Shown in pieces: positions 26,201-38,497 of a stretch of DNA of 64,000 nucleotides. How positions within the stretch are numbered: the first letter of the stretch is position 1; each line of letters starts with the position of its first letter. Origin of the DNA: Atrichornis clamosus (Eukaryota > Chordata > Aves > Passeriformes > Menuridae). The translations under genes and the position numbers were made by a program. The stretch covers positions 327,267-391,266 of the forward strand of contig WBMZ01011727.1 in NCBI GenBank assembly GCA_013400975.1. Direction: 5' to 3'. The notes below the pieces were generated by a model. It was not told the origin of the DNA and made no database searches. It worked only from the letters and a program-made list of their open reading frames with translations.

Positions 26201-29200
26201 AAAAGTCCAAATGCTTCACCTTATCTGCCAGGCTGTTAAGTATATGCTTGAACTTTGAAATTTCTGACACTGTATGCAGTCATGAATTATTTCTAGTTCA
26301 CCAGGAAGGACACATCTCTGTTGCAAACACAAGGATGTTGGGGGATTACCTTACAGCATTGTTACACTTTAGCTTGGTTTCTACAGAATTAAGATCTGTA
26401 GAGTGCCAGGGATTACTTGTGTTGTGACTGGAGCAGAGGATAAACTTTTAGATTTAATATTAGTTCTATTATAAATATAGAAATTGGTGGTTGTGGCTCC
26501 TCTCATTTTCCTGGTCACCTTTTTCTCTCCTTACAGGACTGGAAATATGACTCCACTGAAGCTGTAATTTCAGCTTCCAGTCCTGGCTAACCCAGCTCTG
26601 AGAAAGAACATTTGTGTTTTACTTTTGATTAAAGACATCAACACACCCCTCAGAAGTCAACAGTAAATCTCTTGAATTCAGTTATGCAAGGTGAGGTTTT
26701 AAATTGGAAAATTCTGCAGGTATCCACCAGTAACTGAGAGAACAATCAGACCACTTGGGCAGTCAACTTTGAGGCTTTTATTTCTGTTCCTCTATAGCCA
26801 AAAGTAAGCGCTATGGTAATTCATATTTCTGACTGAGAAAGCATGTATTTAGTAGCCTCAAAAATGCTGAAAATAATAGAAGGTGAAATTTAAAGCCTAG
26901 AAGGCACTATTACAAGAAGAGCAAGAAATAGTCTTAAAGGTTTTGAAGGGATTTGCTTTCGAAGTAAAAACTTTGATAAACCTAAAGAATATTTTTTAAA
27001 ATTCCAGCTCTTTGTTCAATACATTCAGAAACATGTTTTTGACTCAGATTGCAGCTTTAACTATGTAGAATTCAAGGTTTGTTACTCATCCACAAAGTTA
27101 AATGATTGCCGTACATTTGTTTGATATTGCATTAGGGTTTGAGCTGAGAAAAAATATCAGATTAACTTCTTTGTCTAATTCCATGTTTTTCACATTGCAA
27201 ATTGTATATGGCTGGCTAACCCTTTTCTTGAATGTAAATCATTTCACATCAGTGTATTCAACTACTTATTCTGAGTAGTTTTTCATATTTGAGCTATTGG
27301 TTTTTACTGAACACAAAAGTCAGCTAGAATGATCCTCCACCTCCTCATCCTCAATTTTGCATGAGCTTCCTGAACTACAAACTAAAGAATTGCTGTAACG
27401 TGTCAAAAAGTGAAGTCATTCTTTGAGGATTAAGGTCAGGAAAGTATATGTGCTTGTGATATCAATGTTTATGTGCTTAGTGTCTTTTTGCTTCATGATC
27501 CTCATCATTTGCCTCATTTGCTTCAGCAGATCTTTGCACTTGTGTTTTGTTGCAGACTATAATGTCAAATTAAATAAGGCCCACAGGATTCTCAAACATA
27601 GAAATAATCATTGGGGAAATACAACCGATGAGAAGTCTCATGAAAAACGAGATAAATATTGAGGGAAGAGGTATTGGGCTATCTGCCAAGCTGTCATTGT
27701 GCTGTAAAATCAGCATTTTGTGATGCCAAGCCAAGCAATCAGCCAAATTTCCCCCTGAATGTAATGCAAGCTCTACACTTCACCCAAACCTCCTTGAAAA
27801 TTCTGGCTAAGAGCACAAGAATGAACATGGTTCTAAATTGGGGGTTGTAATCAGATCTGAACCCAAGTAAGTGATATATATTGTTTAGGAATTTATAATG
27901 AAAGACTGGAACAGAGCTGAACAGGATTCAATTTTTATCTAGACTATGAAAGTTAAAAACTTGGGCAATTTCTCTTACAGTGAAACACTTCCTTATCACA
28001 GACTACCATGGAAAAATACCAGACTGGAAAAGAGACCAAGACTGTTCTCAGCCTGTTTTAGAATTACAAATGTTTGTTGTCATTATTTATTTCAATGAAA
28101 TTACTGGAAGGAACCTAACACGAGATGGCCACAGCCTGTGTGAGGACCATGGTCCACATTAGTCCCTGGTGCTGCTGTCCCAGATCCATAGTAAGTGATG
28201 CATCTCATTGAGCACACTCCATTTTTCTGGTGGAACTTACACTTCTAAATGTGGCAGCAAATGAACAGCAGACAAGTGTTTAGTAGTTAGAAAGAAAAAT
28301 GTAATGCATGCAATAAAATGTCAGATTATTGCTTCTTCATGTCACTAAGACTTTATTTAGCAAAGGTTTATTCCTGTTCTCAGCCATATGACTGCATTTG
28401 CAATTAAGGTCTTTGTTTAATTTCTTTAAAACATCATTCCTGTTTATATATCTTCTGCAATTCCTTTTCTAAATGTAATTGCTTTAAAATCTCAGAGGAT
28501 ATTAATAGCTGCCTGAACTGATGTGTTTTAATACTAAGCACAGTGATTTAAAGTGCTAAAAAAAAAAAAACTAACAAAGCGAACATCACATAATTCTAAT
28601 CGTGTTCTGGCAGCTGATTCTCTTTATTTAATATCTGCACCATTTCTTTAGTGTCTGAGATTCAGCTGGAGGTTTGCAGTTCCATAAGGTCTGTGTTTAC
28701 AGGGATAATGTGAAAACTTAATCCGTTCCTGCATTAGAAACCACGATTCCTTCCCCTTAACTAAGGGTGAGGAGAGTTTCTGTTGACCTGTACTGTTGGA
28801 CACTGGATTGTTTATTCCTGGTCACCTCATACTTTTCCAGAGTGCTATCCTGACTGGAGAAGCTGCCACCAAGCTTGTACCTATATCTGCAGACAGCTCC
28901 ATTCAACAGGAATTTTTGCAATACATATTTCAGTGTCTGATGTCAGGGTAAAGGACACCTCTGTTGTGCAGATGCCCTAAAATGGCAGTGGAAGGGTCTC
29001 TCCTCCTTCTCTGAGAAGTCCAATTTTCTGTCTTCTTCACAAGTAGGTGGTGAAAATGACAGTCTTTAACTTCAGGAATGTCTGTAGAAACTGATGAGAA
29101 CAATTTCTTATTACAGAGAAATTGAGAAATTGCATCCTCTCCAGGTTCCCCCCTCCCCATTTTCTTGCTGGCTGAATGACTGTCAGACAGGCAGGAATGA

Positions 29201-30179
29201 ACCTCCTCCATTTAATGGATCTTATTGTCTCCAGTTGCAGCATTTATTAGAGCACCGTTCCTGCTCTCTTTGATGACACCCATGACACCATTTATACGGA
29301 CACACTGGAATAATCTTCAGGGAATGACTCTTGATACAGGCAAAGATATATCATCAATGCTGCTTTAATAGCAGCATGACCCAACCAATCTTTCCCACAC
29401 TCTAGCTACTGAAACTTCTAGATTATGAGGAGTTTTAGCAGTGCTCCAGATCACCTCTTCCCCTCAGAGCCTTGCAGTCATTAAGCACAAAACTTTGCGG
29501 GTTTAGGTCTTATAGAGAGGCCTGATCTTTCTAGAATAATTTTTTCCCTCCTTTTACTGTTCCACATAAAATACTCTGTCATTCTCATATCTATGTGTGT
29601 GCGTAGAACATATGAGCGAAATTACTTTAACAAGTCTGTTCTTCAATTTCTGCTGAAGTGTTCTGGCACCAGTAACACTTTACCGTGCAGTAAGTAATTT
29701 CAGAAGTGTTTTGCAAATTGTTTCCACCTGTTCTGCCATGAAGATCTTGCTGGTGTCTGAATAATCAGATGAAAAGGCATTTCCGTGTTGTCTGCCTTAA
29801 CCTAATTTCCTTAAACAGGAGTTTTTGTTTTTCTCTCTTGGAGAGCATCTTGTGCTCGCTGAGGAACATAACTGTGTCAAAAAAAAAAGAGACCTGTATG
29901 TAAACCAGCTCAAGAGAACATAGAGAGGTAGCAATAGACTGTCTAAACACTCCTTGGTCACAGATTAGAGCATCCTCAGTTACCCCTGATGATGTGTAGC
30001 TGCCTATGGCTTGAATGAGACATTTCAGCAACCAAGGATCAGCACTTGAGTAATTCACCTGCAGCCTTTTCCATGAGACAAAGACTCCTTTTCAGATTAA
30101 AAAGAAAAAAGCCTGCCATAAAATGATTTCATTATCCATCCAGCACCTGTGGGTTCAGGCAAAGGGTTTGTGCAATAGC
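23269..30179. other. Noncoding DNA, no gene seen
   Basis: No gene is supported across about 6.9 kb. All open frames are shorter than 100 codons. Two sites (26537 and 27981) look like splice acceptors followed by short open frames and are reported as observations, not genes. An A-run lies at about 28559-28570. The interval 28590-28760 is complex AT-rich sequence that could be conserved. I recognise no interspersed repeats. Confidence 0.6.
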
Positions 30180-30640
30180 GGAGTCTCAAGTTCTACCCTT
30201 TCTTTCAATACCTTTTTTCCTTTGTAATTCCTTCTCTTGCAGTCTACAGCTACTTTCAGTCTCATATCTGTCCTGTCACTGTCTCTTCACTTGGCATCTG
30301 AGTTCTTGTCCGTGGCACTGCATTTTTATGCTTCCTTCTCGTTCACAAACATGTTCCATACCGCCCCTGAGAGAGCTGTCTTTTCCACTTCCATCACGAC
30401 CATCTACTCACTTCCTCTTTTCTGGAGTGATGCTTTTCTTCTGCATGGTCATTTTCTCATCCACTCTGCCTTCCTGCATCCTGGCTGTGCTTTCAGAATA
30501 CAAATGCACTTCCCTTGCAGCACTCTTCCTTTTCATTTTATATTTCCGTGTTGTTCAGAGTTTTCCACGCTCGGGCCCTGGCTCGGTCACTCACATCACA
30601 CACCTATTGTCCAGCAGCCCCTCTAATTATGCCACACTAG
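30180..30640 (+). other. Pyrimidine-rich strand segment
   Basis: For about 460 bases the plus strand is visibly enriched in C and T, with repeated TTCC, CTTCT and CTCTT words. This skew leaves two plus-strand frames open (30237-30626 and 30328-30654). They are rich in Ser, Phe and Leu, which is what pyrimidine-rich codons give, and show no domain. A polypyrimidine tract ending in TTGCAG at 30236-30241 resembles a splice acceptor. A strand-biased noncoding segment is more likely than a coding exon. Confidence 0.45.
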
Positions 30641-31978
30641 GAACTGTGCTATGAAGCCTAGACTAATTAACAAAGTTTTGTAAGGCTAAGTGGAGCTGCT
30701 CCAGTGAAACTTCCCAGGCTGGAGTCACCCTCTCCTCCTCAGACACAAAACTACCTGTGGAGATCTTTCATTATCCACACAGGGATGCATTAAGACATTC
30801 CTGTTTTTCCTTTGATTGTCTGCGTTGGAGATTTTGCCCAGGCCAGCTGAAAAGTTGTCTCGGGAATAGAAACAGCCCAGCTGTGACAGGTTGGGGTTTC
30901 ATTTCGACTGATTTCCCAGCCGCTGTTCACAGCTACACGGGGTGTTTTCAGTCAGAGTGTAAACACAGCCCTCTCCTTCCCAGGACTGATAATCAAGATA
31001 GCAATGAAAGAAAGAGTTCTAAATCCTGAGCCGGTACAACCTCCCAGGTTCCACACCCACCTCCCTTTTCCAGAGATCCATTGCTCTCTCCACTGAATTC
31101 CACTGAGCTGCCGTAGCCAGTCTTACTGGATGAGTTGGAAATGGGAATTAGCAACACTTGCGTAGGCAGAGGCTTTGGAAAAGGGAAACAACTCAGAGAC
31201 AAACTCAGTTTTGCAAAACTGGTGATATATTACATATAACCTGCATGTAACAATGATAACAGTTCTGAAAACCTGGAGAAGCTTATGAAATAATCTAAAT
31301 TTAGTGTACTTATTTCACTGGTACTTGTGCAGCTGATTTGGGGATTATGGTTACTAAAGTCTGATTTCCCAATAAGAATAATATTTTGGGTGAGAGAGAA
31401 AAATATACTTTAAAAAAGCAACATTTCTTCCTTTTGTAATAGCAACAATAACAATGTTCTCATTTTTCTGTATGATTTATTTGCACTAAAAAAATTACCT
31501 TCAATAGGATCTCATTTTAACTTTATATTAAAATAGATCTCAGCATGACAACAAATGAAAATTAAATGAAGTGTGGGGGAAAAAGGGCAAATTAGAAAGT
31601 ACTCCAGTGGTTTTGAACATTATTCTGGGTGGGAAAAAAACCCCCAAACTAATGAACAATGGGCATTCTGTGTTTATACTCATCAATATCCTTTGTGGAT
31701 CATGAGTTGTTGCATTTTGAATAGCCGGTGATCCTGTTGGGTTGGACAAAATTCCTGTGCAATTACCAGGAAAACTAAAATTATCTCAATGGTTTAAGTA
31801 TTTCTTTCTCTGTCTTTTTCCTTTTCTGCCTTCACTCCTGATTCACTTTTCAGTGTATTTTTTTTCCTCACAGACAAGTGTAGGATCACTTGGAAAGTGT
31901 AGCAAGAAAACAGTTCTGCAGTTACTTTTACTTCTGAGGAATGTAGTGGTAGGAGTGATGGCCAAAGCATCATTTACA
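30641..31978. other. Noncoding DNA, no gene seen
   Basis: No gene is supported. Short frames near 30757-31202 overlap on both strands. The second half is AT-rich with small A-runs, for example at 31634-31640. Nothing recognisable was found. Confidence 0.65.
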
Positions 31979-32004
31979 TATATTTATATATTTATATATT
32001 TATA
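31979..32004. repeat. (TATATTTA)n microsatellite
   Basis: About three tandem copies of the 8-base unit TATATTTA are present, with a slightly altered first copy. It is a short AT microsatellite of no evident function. Confidence 0.8.
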
Positions 32005-35000
32005 GCACAGCTGACCAAAGTGTTGCAGGTTGGGGAAAAAAAAAACCTGCATCAAAACAGAACAAAATAAAACAAATTTTAAAAACCCCAAAAATTTGTG
32101 ATGAGGAAAAAATCAGAGAAACAGAAAACATTATAAAAGCACATAGGTTACCTAAATAGTAAATATGTCTTTGATATATCACTTCACTTCAAACCTGTTG
32201 TATTTTTTTCTTTTCTTCACTGTTTTCTTTTTCTGTTTGGAAACTCTTCTGTAAATGGACGTTGTTCTTTTTTGAGTCCTTTCAGTCAGAAAACACACTT
32301 CAACCTTCGGTCCAGCACACGTTAATTTATTCTGTGTTATCCATCTTACTTCAAGTATTCTACTTAGTCACTATATATTTACAGCAAGTGGGGAAAAAAA
32401 AAACCCAAAAGAACAAGCCAGGAACATTTTCATTTTCTTCAGCCTCCTAACTTCAGCTGGGCTTGTTCACAGAATTAATTTAGCAGTGACTAAAGTGCAT
32501 TTGAGGTCTTCAGACAGAATTCACATTTGTTACAATCCCAAGAGCTGGAGACTGTGAATTTTTTTTTTCTGTAAGCTCAAGAGTTCATTGGCAAATGCTG
32601 TTGCTCCCTGCACTGTACAAATGTGTCCTGTTTGAACAATCCTCAGTCTCTCCGTGCCACATCTGCAGCCTCTCCCCAAAGCTATAATGCTGATACCTCT
32701 CCTTCCAATGACATTTCCCTCCTGAGGCAGTTCCTTTGTCAGGAGAGTGGTCAGCACCAACATCAGCTTGGAACCTTTGGGAAAAAAAAAAAGATGTCAT
32801 GTTTTCTGGGATAATTACCCCAGAGGCATCCATACTTCATATGTGGCTTATCATCTGACAGGGAGTGAAACCACTCTGTCCCTCCACTGCCAGCTGAACC
32901 ACGTGTGATCCATCACGGGCACCAGAGGGATCATTTCCACAGTCTGATCCGGAGCATTTCCTGGCCTTACAAGCACCAAGGCCTCTGGAGGTGGAAATCA
33001 GACAGTGTTGGATGTTGCCTTCAGAAAGCTGAAGCACAGGAGCCTCATGAAGGGATAAAATACTTGTTGACATCAGCATCTCAATCATATTGTAGAACTG
33101 AGTATCTTCAATTTTGCCTTCCTTCTCTCCCCCTTCTCTGACCCACATACCCTCTAATTGTTAGGGGATCATCTTTGGGTCACATGGCTTCTTGTTTGTT
33201 CCCCTTGCATGACCTCCAGAGGGATCTGTCAGATAGGAATTCTTGTCTTCAGCCCATAATCTCTTTAAAATCTTTCCCAGCTCATGGCACTCTATTCAAA
33301 AAACCTAATAGCTGTATTAGGTTAGTTGGATTTGTTATTTTTACATGGTTGTTTACTGACTTCAGATAAGACTTTTAAAAACACCATGGGGGAAAAAGAA
33401 ATTTTAAAACCCTCATAAAAAATTACACACATATTCTGTTCCACGCAAGTCAAACTCTGCCCTATACCATATGTCTACAGTAATAAGTTTTAAGTACATA
33501 GCAAAGACAAAGCCATGAATAGCTTTGTATTTCAGAGTTAGATTGCAATTCTCTGATTGGAAACTACTACATCACTTGTATTCTAGGTAAGAGTCTTCAG
33601 GAACACCTGAATATGCACCTACAGACAGTTAGGAGTCAATTTTATTTGAAATCATTAATAATGATGATTTTCAGCTTTATAAAGACTTGGAAATCAGGTC
33701 AACATTTGAGTATCAGAGGGCAGGTTGTCCCATATGGGTATATTCTACAATGATATGCTCTATCTGTGAGATGATTTTTACAGTTCCATTTTGCAAGCCA
33801 ATGTTTTTCTCAGGAATATTTATGGCTAAATAAATTATGCTAAAGCTGTAACAATCTTTGCCAACTCAGTCCCCTTGCAAAGGGGGAAAATTCCACTTCT
33901 GGAAGGCAGCCATTGGAGTGCATTAGAGTGCCTGGACATAGAGACAGAGGACAGTTCAACTTTGTTCCTGCATTAGGCTTGGAAAGATAAGCCAAGAACA
34001 ACAGTAAAAATCAAATGTAGATGTTAGCTGATGCTCCTCTAGTGACTGTGCAGTTCAACAAGTCAGAATATTACATAACTTCCACCACTAATAAATAAGT
34101 AGCTGCTGGATTGATCAGCAAACCCAACTGTGGGCCAAACACCATAACCCAGAGTTGCCAAATGCTATTTGGACACTGCTCACAGCCCATGCAATGATTC
34201 TGACTTTTTTTTTTCAATGAGAACTGACGAACACTTCTTAAAAGCAATCAAACACTTCCCAAGCAATAAATAGATTACACAGGGGCATCATTCCCCTTCA
34301 GCACCAGAGCATAGTCCAATACAGTCCTAAAGGACTTTGTGCCTCTCTCAGACTGTGCTGGAAGATGTGAATATTTTACTGTGTGCCCTTTTTTAGAACT
34401 TCTTCCCAGGGCACAGGCCTGTCCTTACAGAACCTGTGGTTTACAGTGAGCCTCTCTTGAAGAGGGGCTTCCAAATGAAAGTTCCAAGAACTCCAGGCAG
34501 ACATGTAGGGAAAGAGAGCTCATGAATTACTTTACTTTTGCACTGAGATGACTATACATGTGAAATGACGACAGGACAACACACTGCCATTCACAGCAGT
34601 GATACCCATGCATACAAAAGGATACAGCAAGTTCAGCTTTATTGGGCTCATCACCTTTCATTCTTTTGAGAGTGGGTGAAAAAAGGTTTGGAGTAGTTTG
34701 TTCCAGCAAAGCAATTCTCTGCTGCATCAAACCATATTAATGAAAGCTTAAAACCCCTGGTATCTCTTCAATAAATAAGCAAATGGTGTGTACAGAATGG
34801 CAGAGTAATAAAAACGCTAATTATTTAATATTGGAAAATAATAGATCTGCTTGCAGTAGCCCCATGTTAATTAGCAGGCTTTTTTTTTTCCTCCTGCAGT
34901 TTTATTTTAATGAATAACACTGCTGTTTCAACAGAGAGAAGGCTTCCTTTTTTGGATTTCATAACTCTCCAGGGCACACTAGACACCGAACCAGTTATGC

Positions 35001-36389
35001 CCAACATGCAAACACTGAGAAAACAGGAGACTCATTGAAGCTATTTTGGTATCTCCTCTTTGATTTATGTGGAGTAATTTCAGCAAAATATCCTATAGGA
35101 AGAGTGCAAAACTTTTCTGCACACTGCCTGCTAAATTAGACTTACTCAGGGAAAACATCTAAGTCGTGCTCGGTATTAATTTGACTTGGGAAACTGTACA
35201 AGAGATTTTATGACTAAAATTGTCTGAAGAAAAGAAAGGAAAGTCATTATGGCATTTGGCGTATTTTCTCTAAGGCTTTGGTTGCACATTAGTAAAGCTG
35301 GATAGCACTTCTGCTATGAAGATATTTTTGCCAACATCTACATACCTTTTGGGTAAACTAAAAATTAAAAAAAAAAACCTTTATTATTCTACTGCTGTTG
35401 AAGCTGTCTTTATTTCCCTTCCAGTAATCTAAGCAATGGCTTAATGATGATGTCAACACAGCCCCTGGATTCCTGCACAATCTTAGGAAACTCTCTCCTA
35501 AGTTGCAAGAAATATGGAAAATTATTACTGCCATTAACACTGTGGATTGCACACTAACATTTTTCTGGTCAGTCCACTAAAAACATAAAGCCATAATCCA
35601 CCTTATTTAATGTCAGTAATAAGTCTTGTGTATATGTATTTTTTTTAATTTGTTTTCTGTCTTTGCTTTTTTTTTCCCTCTGAGATGGTGAACAACAGTT
35701 GGGAATTGTTTTCTTCTGCAATTATCTGTTTGATTTGGAAAGGGGAGGGACAGAGAGAGGAGATGTTGGTTGAAACAGAAGAGCATATAAGAACATAATT
35801 AACATCTTTAAATAGAGTTATGGCACAAGTCTCTCAATGATAGCCCAAATTTGGTTGTATCGCTGCAGTCTTGCTGACCTTGAAAGGCAAACTACATGAT
35901 CTTTTCTATCTTGTAGAGCCTGTCCTGTTGTGTGATCTGAATAAAAGAAGCCTACAAAAAAATGTAATGTTACGGTGCTATTCTCAAATGATAAATTGTA
36001 GTGTCAATTATAATTTACTCACAGAGAGAAAAGATAATATAATTTCAAAAGAATATTACAGGGAAATCTTCCATAACAATCAAGAAAAATACATATATTG
36101 TGAGTGACTGCTGATGGTATTATTATTATAAAAGTTATTATGGTTATTATTAAGATTGCCAGACACTATCTGTTCCAATACTGATTTTTTAATCTGACAC
36201 TCTTCTACTGAAAGTGCTAAAATTTGCCACACTAGATAGGTATCTGCCTCTGTCTAAATGTTAAGTACAGCCTGAGCTACACGACCCAACTATATCAGTG
36301 ACTAAGGATAATGAAAAATATTTTTTTTTCCATTTATGCTTGCTGGGAAAATGAAATGCATAATGCAAATGTTGGTGAAGGGTAGTTCT
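32005..36389. other. AT-rich noncoding DNA, no gene seen
   Basis: No gene is supported. Poly-A runs after GGGG or GGG occur near 32035-32044 and 32394-32403. The interval 34790-34930 has clustered TAAT/ATTA words and looks like a candidate conserved element. The longest frame is about 103 codons on the minus strand at 32837-33148, opposed by a 78-codon plus-strand frame and without a motif. Confidence 0.6.
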
Positions 36390-36740
36390 GCCGTGAGGGA
36401 AGATTTGCTGCGTGAGGAGCTGAAAAGGGCTGCAAGGAAAGGGAGCTGCAGTGAGTTATCTCAATTTGATGTAGCACAGGATCCCAGAGAACATTTAACA
36501 GGAACAGGAGAAGAGGGACAGGGCAGAGCACCAGGAAGGGCCTCCCCAGCAAGCCCCAAGAGTCTGGATGGGAACTGTGCAGTTGGAGGGCATGGGAACC
36601 AGGGAGAAACCAGCTGGACAAGGAGCTGGGGGCAGTGGTCTGAAGCTTGGCCGGGCAAGGAGCCCAGAGGAAGAGCTGGGAAAGAGCTGGGCCCAGTTCA
36701 GGGTGTTTCTGAGTCCTCCCATTCCACTGCTATCAGCAGA
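36390..36740. other. GC-rich patch without recognisable gene
   Basis: This is a purine-skewed, GC-rich segment. A plus-strand frame of 135 codons (36336-36743) and three minus-strand frames (36334-36621, 36461-36658, 36495-36722) overlap, the usual signature of stop-poor GC-rich DNA. The plus-strand frame would be a Gly, Glu, Arg and Ser-rich product with no recognisable domain. A short ACT trinucleotide repeat follows at about 36807-36820. It may be an old repeat relic; I cannot name it. Confidence 0.4.
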
Positions 36741-37479
36741 TAAAAGCCAAAGACAAAGTGACCCATTCTTCCACAGAGCAGCTCAGTGGAAAGTGCTGCA
36801 GTGCATTACTACTACTACTACCAGTCTTCAATTAAATGGAATTCCTTTTTGACAGTATATTTACATTTAAAAATAAAAAACAACAGTGGGAGAGGGCAAA
36901 TTTCATAGAGTTTCTTTCCCTTCCTTGACACTCATTTAGGTAGCATTTCACACTCACATATTATGGTCCTTTGTGTTCTTATTATTTTATTCAGCTCTCA
37001 TGAACACCATGGCACCCACAGCTCTAAAACTGTGCTGCTTGTCAGTAAAGAAAACTGGCTTCCCTCCAAAGGAGTCTGACAAACTGCATGCATGAACAGA
37101 AGCAGAAATAAAGAAATTAAAAAATTAAAATGATAGGAAGCAGATTGCTTCATATGAGAGGCAGAGAGGTTGGGGACAGTGAGGGTCAGACAAGGACTCA
37201 GAGTGGCTCAGAAGAGCAGAGAAATCACAAAGAAGTTGAAAGGCCAGAGCATCAAAGGAAGAGGCAGGCAAAAGAATAACCACAGTTATGTGCATGAGTC
37301 ATCAGAAATGGCATTTGACAGTCCGTGGTCAGCATGGCCAGAAGGTGTGTTAGTACAAAAATGACATCACTGTGCTACTATTTAATTCTGGTAACAGGAG
37401 AATATAAGCAACTCCTTGTGTCTAATTAAAATCAGTGGTACTAAGGAAGGATTAATTATATGAAAAGAAGAGATTTACC
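36741..37479. other. Noncoding DNA, no gene seen
   Basis: No gene is supported. The (ACT)n run near 36807-36820 is very short. The remaining sequence up to the LTR is AT-rich and unremarkable. Confidence 0.65.
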
Positions 37480-38497
37480 AAGGCGGTGTTGGTCCTGGCT
37501 GGACATCAGGTGCCCACCAAAGCTGCTCTCTCACTGCCCTCCTCAGCTGGGCAGGGGAGGGAAAATGTCATGAAAGGCTCATGGGTCAAGGTAAGGGCAA
37601 GCAGAGATCTCTCACCATGCCAACATCATGGGCAAAACAGCCTCGGCCTGGGGAAGTGAGCTTGAGTTATCACCAATCAAACCAGAGTAGGATTACGAGA
37701 AAGGCAAAATAAATCTTCAAACGCCTTCCTCCCACCCTTCCCTTCTTAACTCCACTCACGATTTCCCTGCCTCCTGTCCCCCAGTGCTGCAGGGGGACAG
37801 GGAATGGGGGCTGTGGTCAGCTCCTCACACATTGTCTCTGTTCCTCTTCAGGGGGAGGATTCCTTCCATTCTTTCCTTGTTCCACTGTGAGGCAGTCCTC
37901 CGTGAACTTTTCCAACTAGGTCCTTCCCACAGGCTGCATCCCTGAGGAACAGACTGCTCCAGTGTAGGTCCTCTATGGGGTCGCAGGTCCTGCCAGGACC
38001 CTGCTCCAGCACAGGCTCCCCACGGGGTCACAGCCTCCTTTGGGCATCCACCTGCTCCAGTAAGGGCACCTCCAGGGGCTGCAGGTGGACCTCTGCTCCC
38101 TTATGGATCTCCATGGGCTGCAGGGGCACAGCTGCCTCACCATGGGCTGCCCCAGGGGCTGCACCAGGGGCTGCAGGGGAACCTCTGCTCCAGCCCCTGG
38201 AGCGTCTCCCACCTCTCCCTCCTCACTGGCCTGGGTGTCTGCAGAGGTGCTGCCCTCACATATTCTCACTCCTCTCTCTGACTGAAGCTTCTATGGCACA
38301 GGGCTGTTTTTTCCCCTAAAAAATGTCATCCCAGAGACACTTCCACCACTGCTGGGGAGCTCAGCCCTGGCCCGGGGCTGGTCTATCCTGGAGCAGGCTG
38401 GAATTGGCTCTGCCATACATGGGGAGAGCTTCTGGTAGCTTCTCCCAAAATCCACCCCTGGAGCCCCCCACTACCAAAACCATGCAAACCCAGTACA
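37480..38497 (-). mobile_element. Solitary LTR of an avian endogenous retrovirus-type element
   Basis: About 1 kb matches, in order along its full length, a very common bird long terminal repeat that I recognise. On the plus strand the landmarks are CTGGCTGGACATCAGGTGCC near the left end, GGGCAAAACAG and CCAATCAAACCAGAGTAGGAT further in, an array of CTGCTCCAG-led units, TATTCTCACTCCTCTCTC, and CCACTACCAAAACC-type sequence ending in CAGTACA. The LTR is in minus orientation. I see no retroviral gag, pol or env frame on either side, so it is best read as a solo LTR left by recombination. Open frames on both strands inside it are by-products. No convincing target-site duplication is visible and the left boundary is uncertain by about 10 bases. 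The exact family name needs a repeat library. Confidence 0.8.
37954..38200. repeat. Internal degenerate 41-51 bp tandem array within the LTR
   Basis: CTGCTCC-led units begin at 37954, 38001, 38052, 38093 and 38185, giving spacings of 47, 51, 41 and 92 (two units). Each has a following GGGCTGCAGG- or GGGGTCACAG-like core. The array accounts for the GC-rich middle of the LTR and for the long open frames there. Confidence 0.75.

Noticed and set aside
33205..33300. CATGACCTCCAGAGG word as sense CR1
   Set aside because: The block is short and the following bases diverge from CR1.
36336..36743. 135-codon plus-strand frame
   Set aside because: Three minus-strand frames overlap it, and the product is low-complexity Gly/Glu/Arg/Ser-rich with no domain.
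37825..38319. Open frames of up to 114 codons around the GC-rich array
   Set aside because: They fall inside the LTR and come from its noncoding tandem units.
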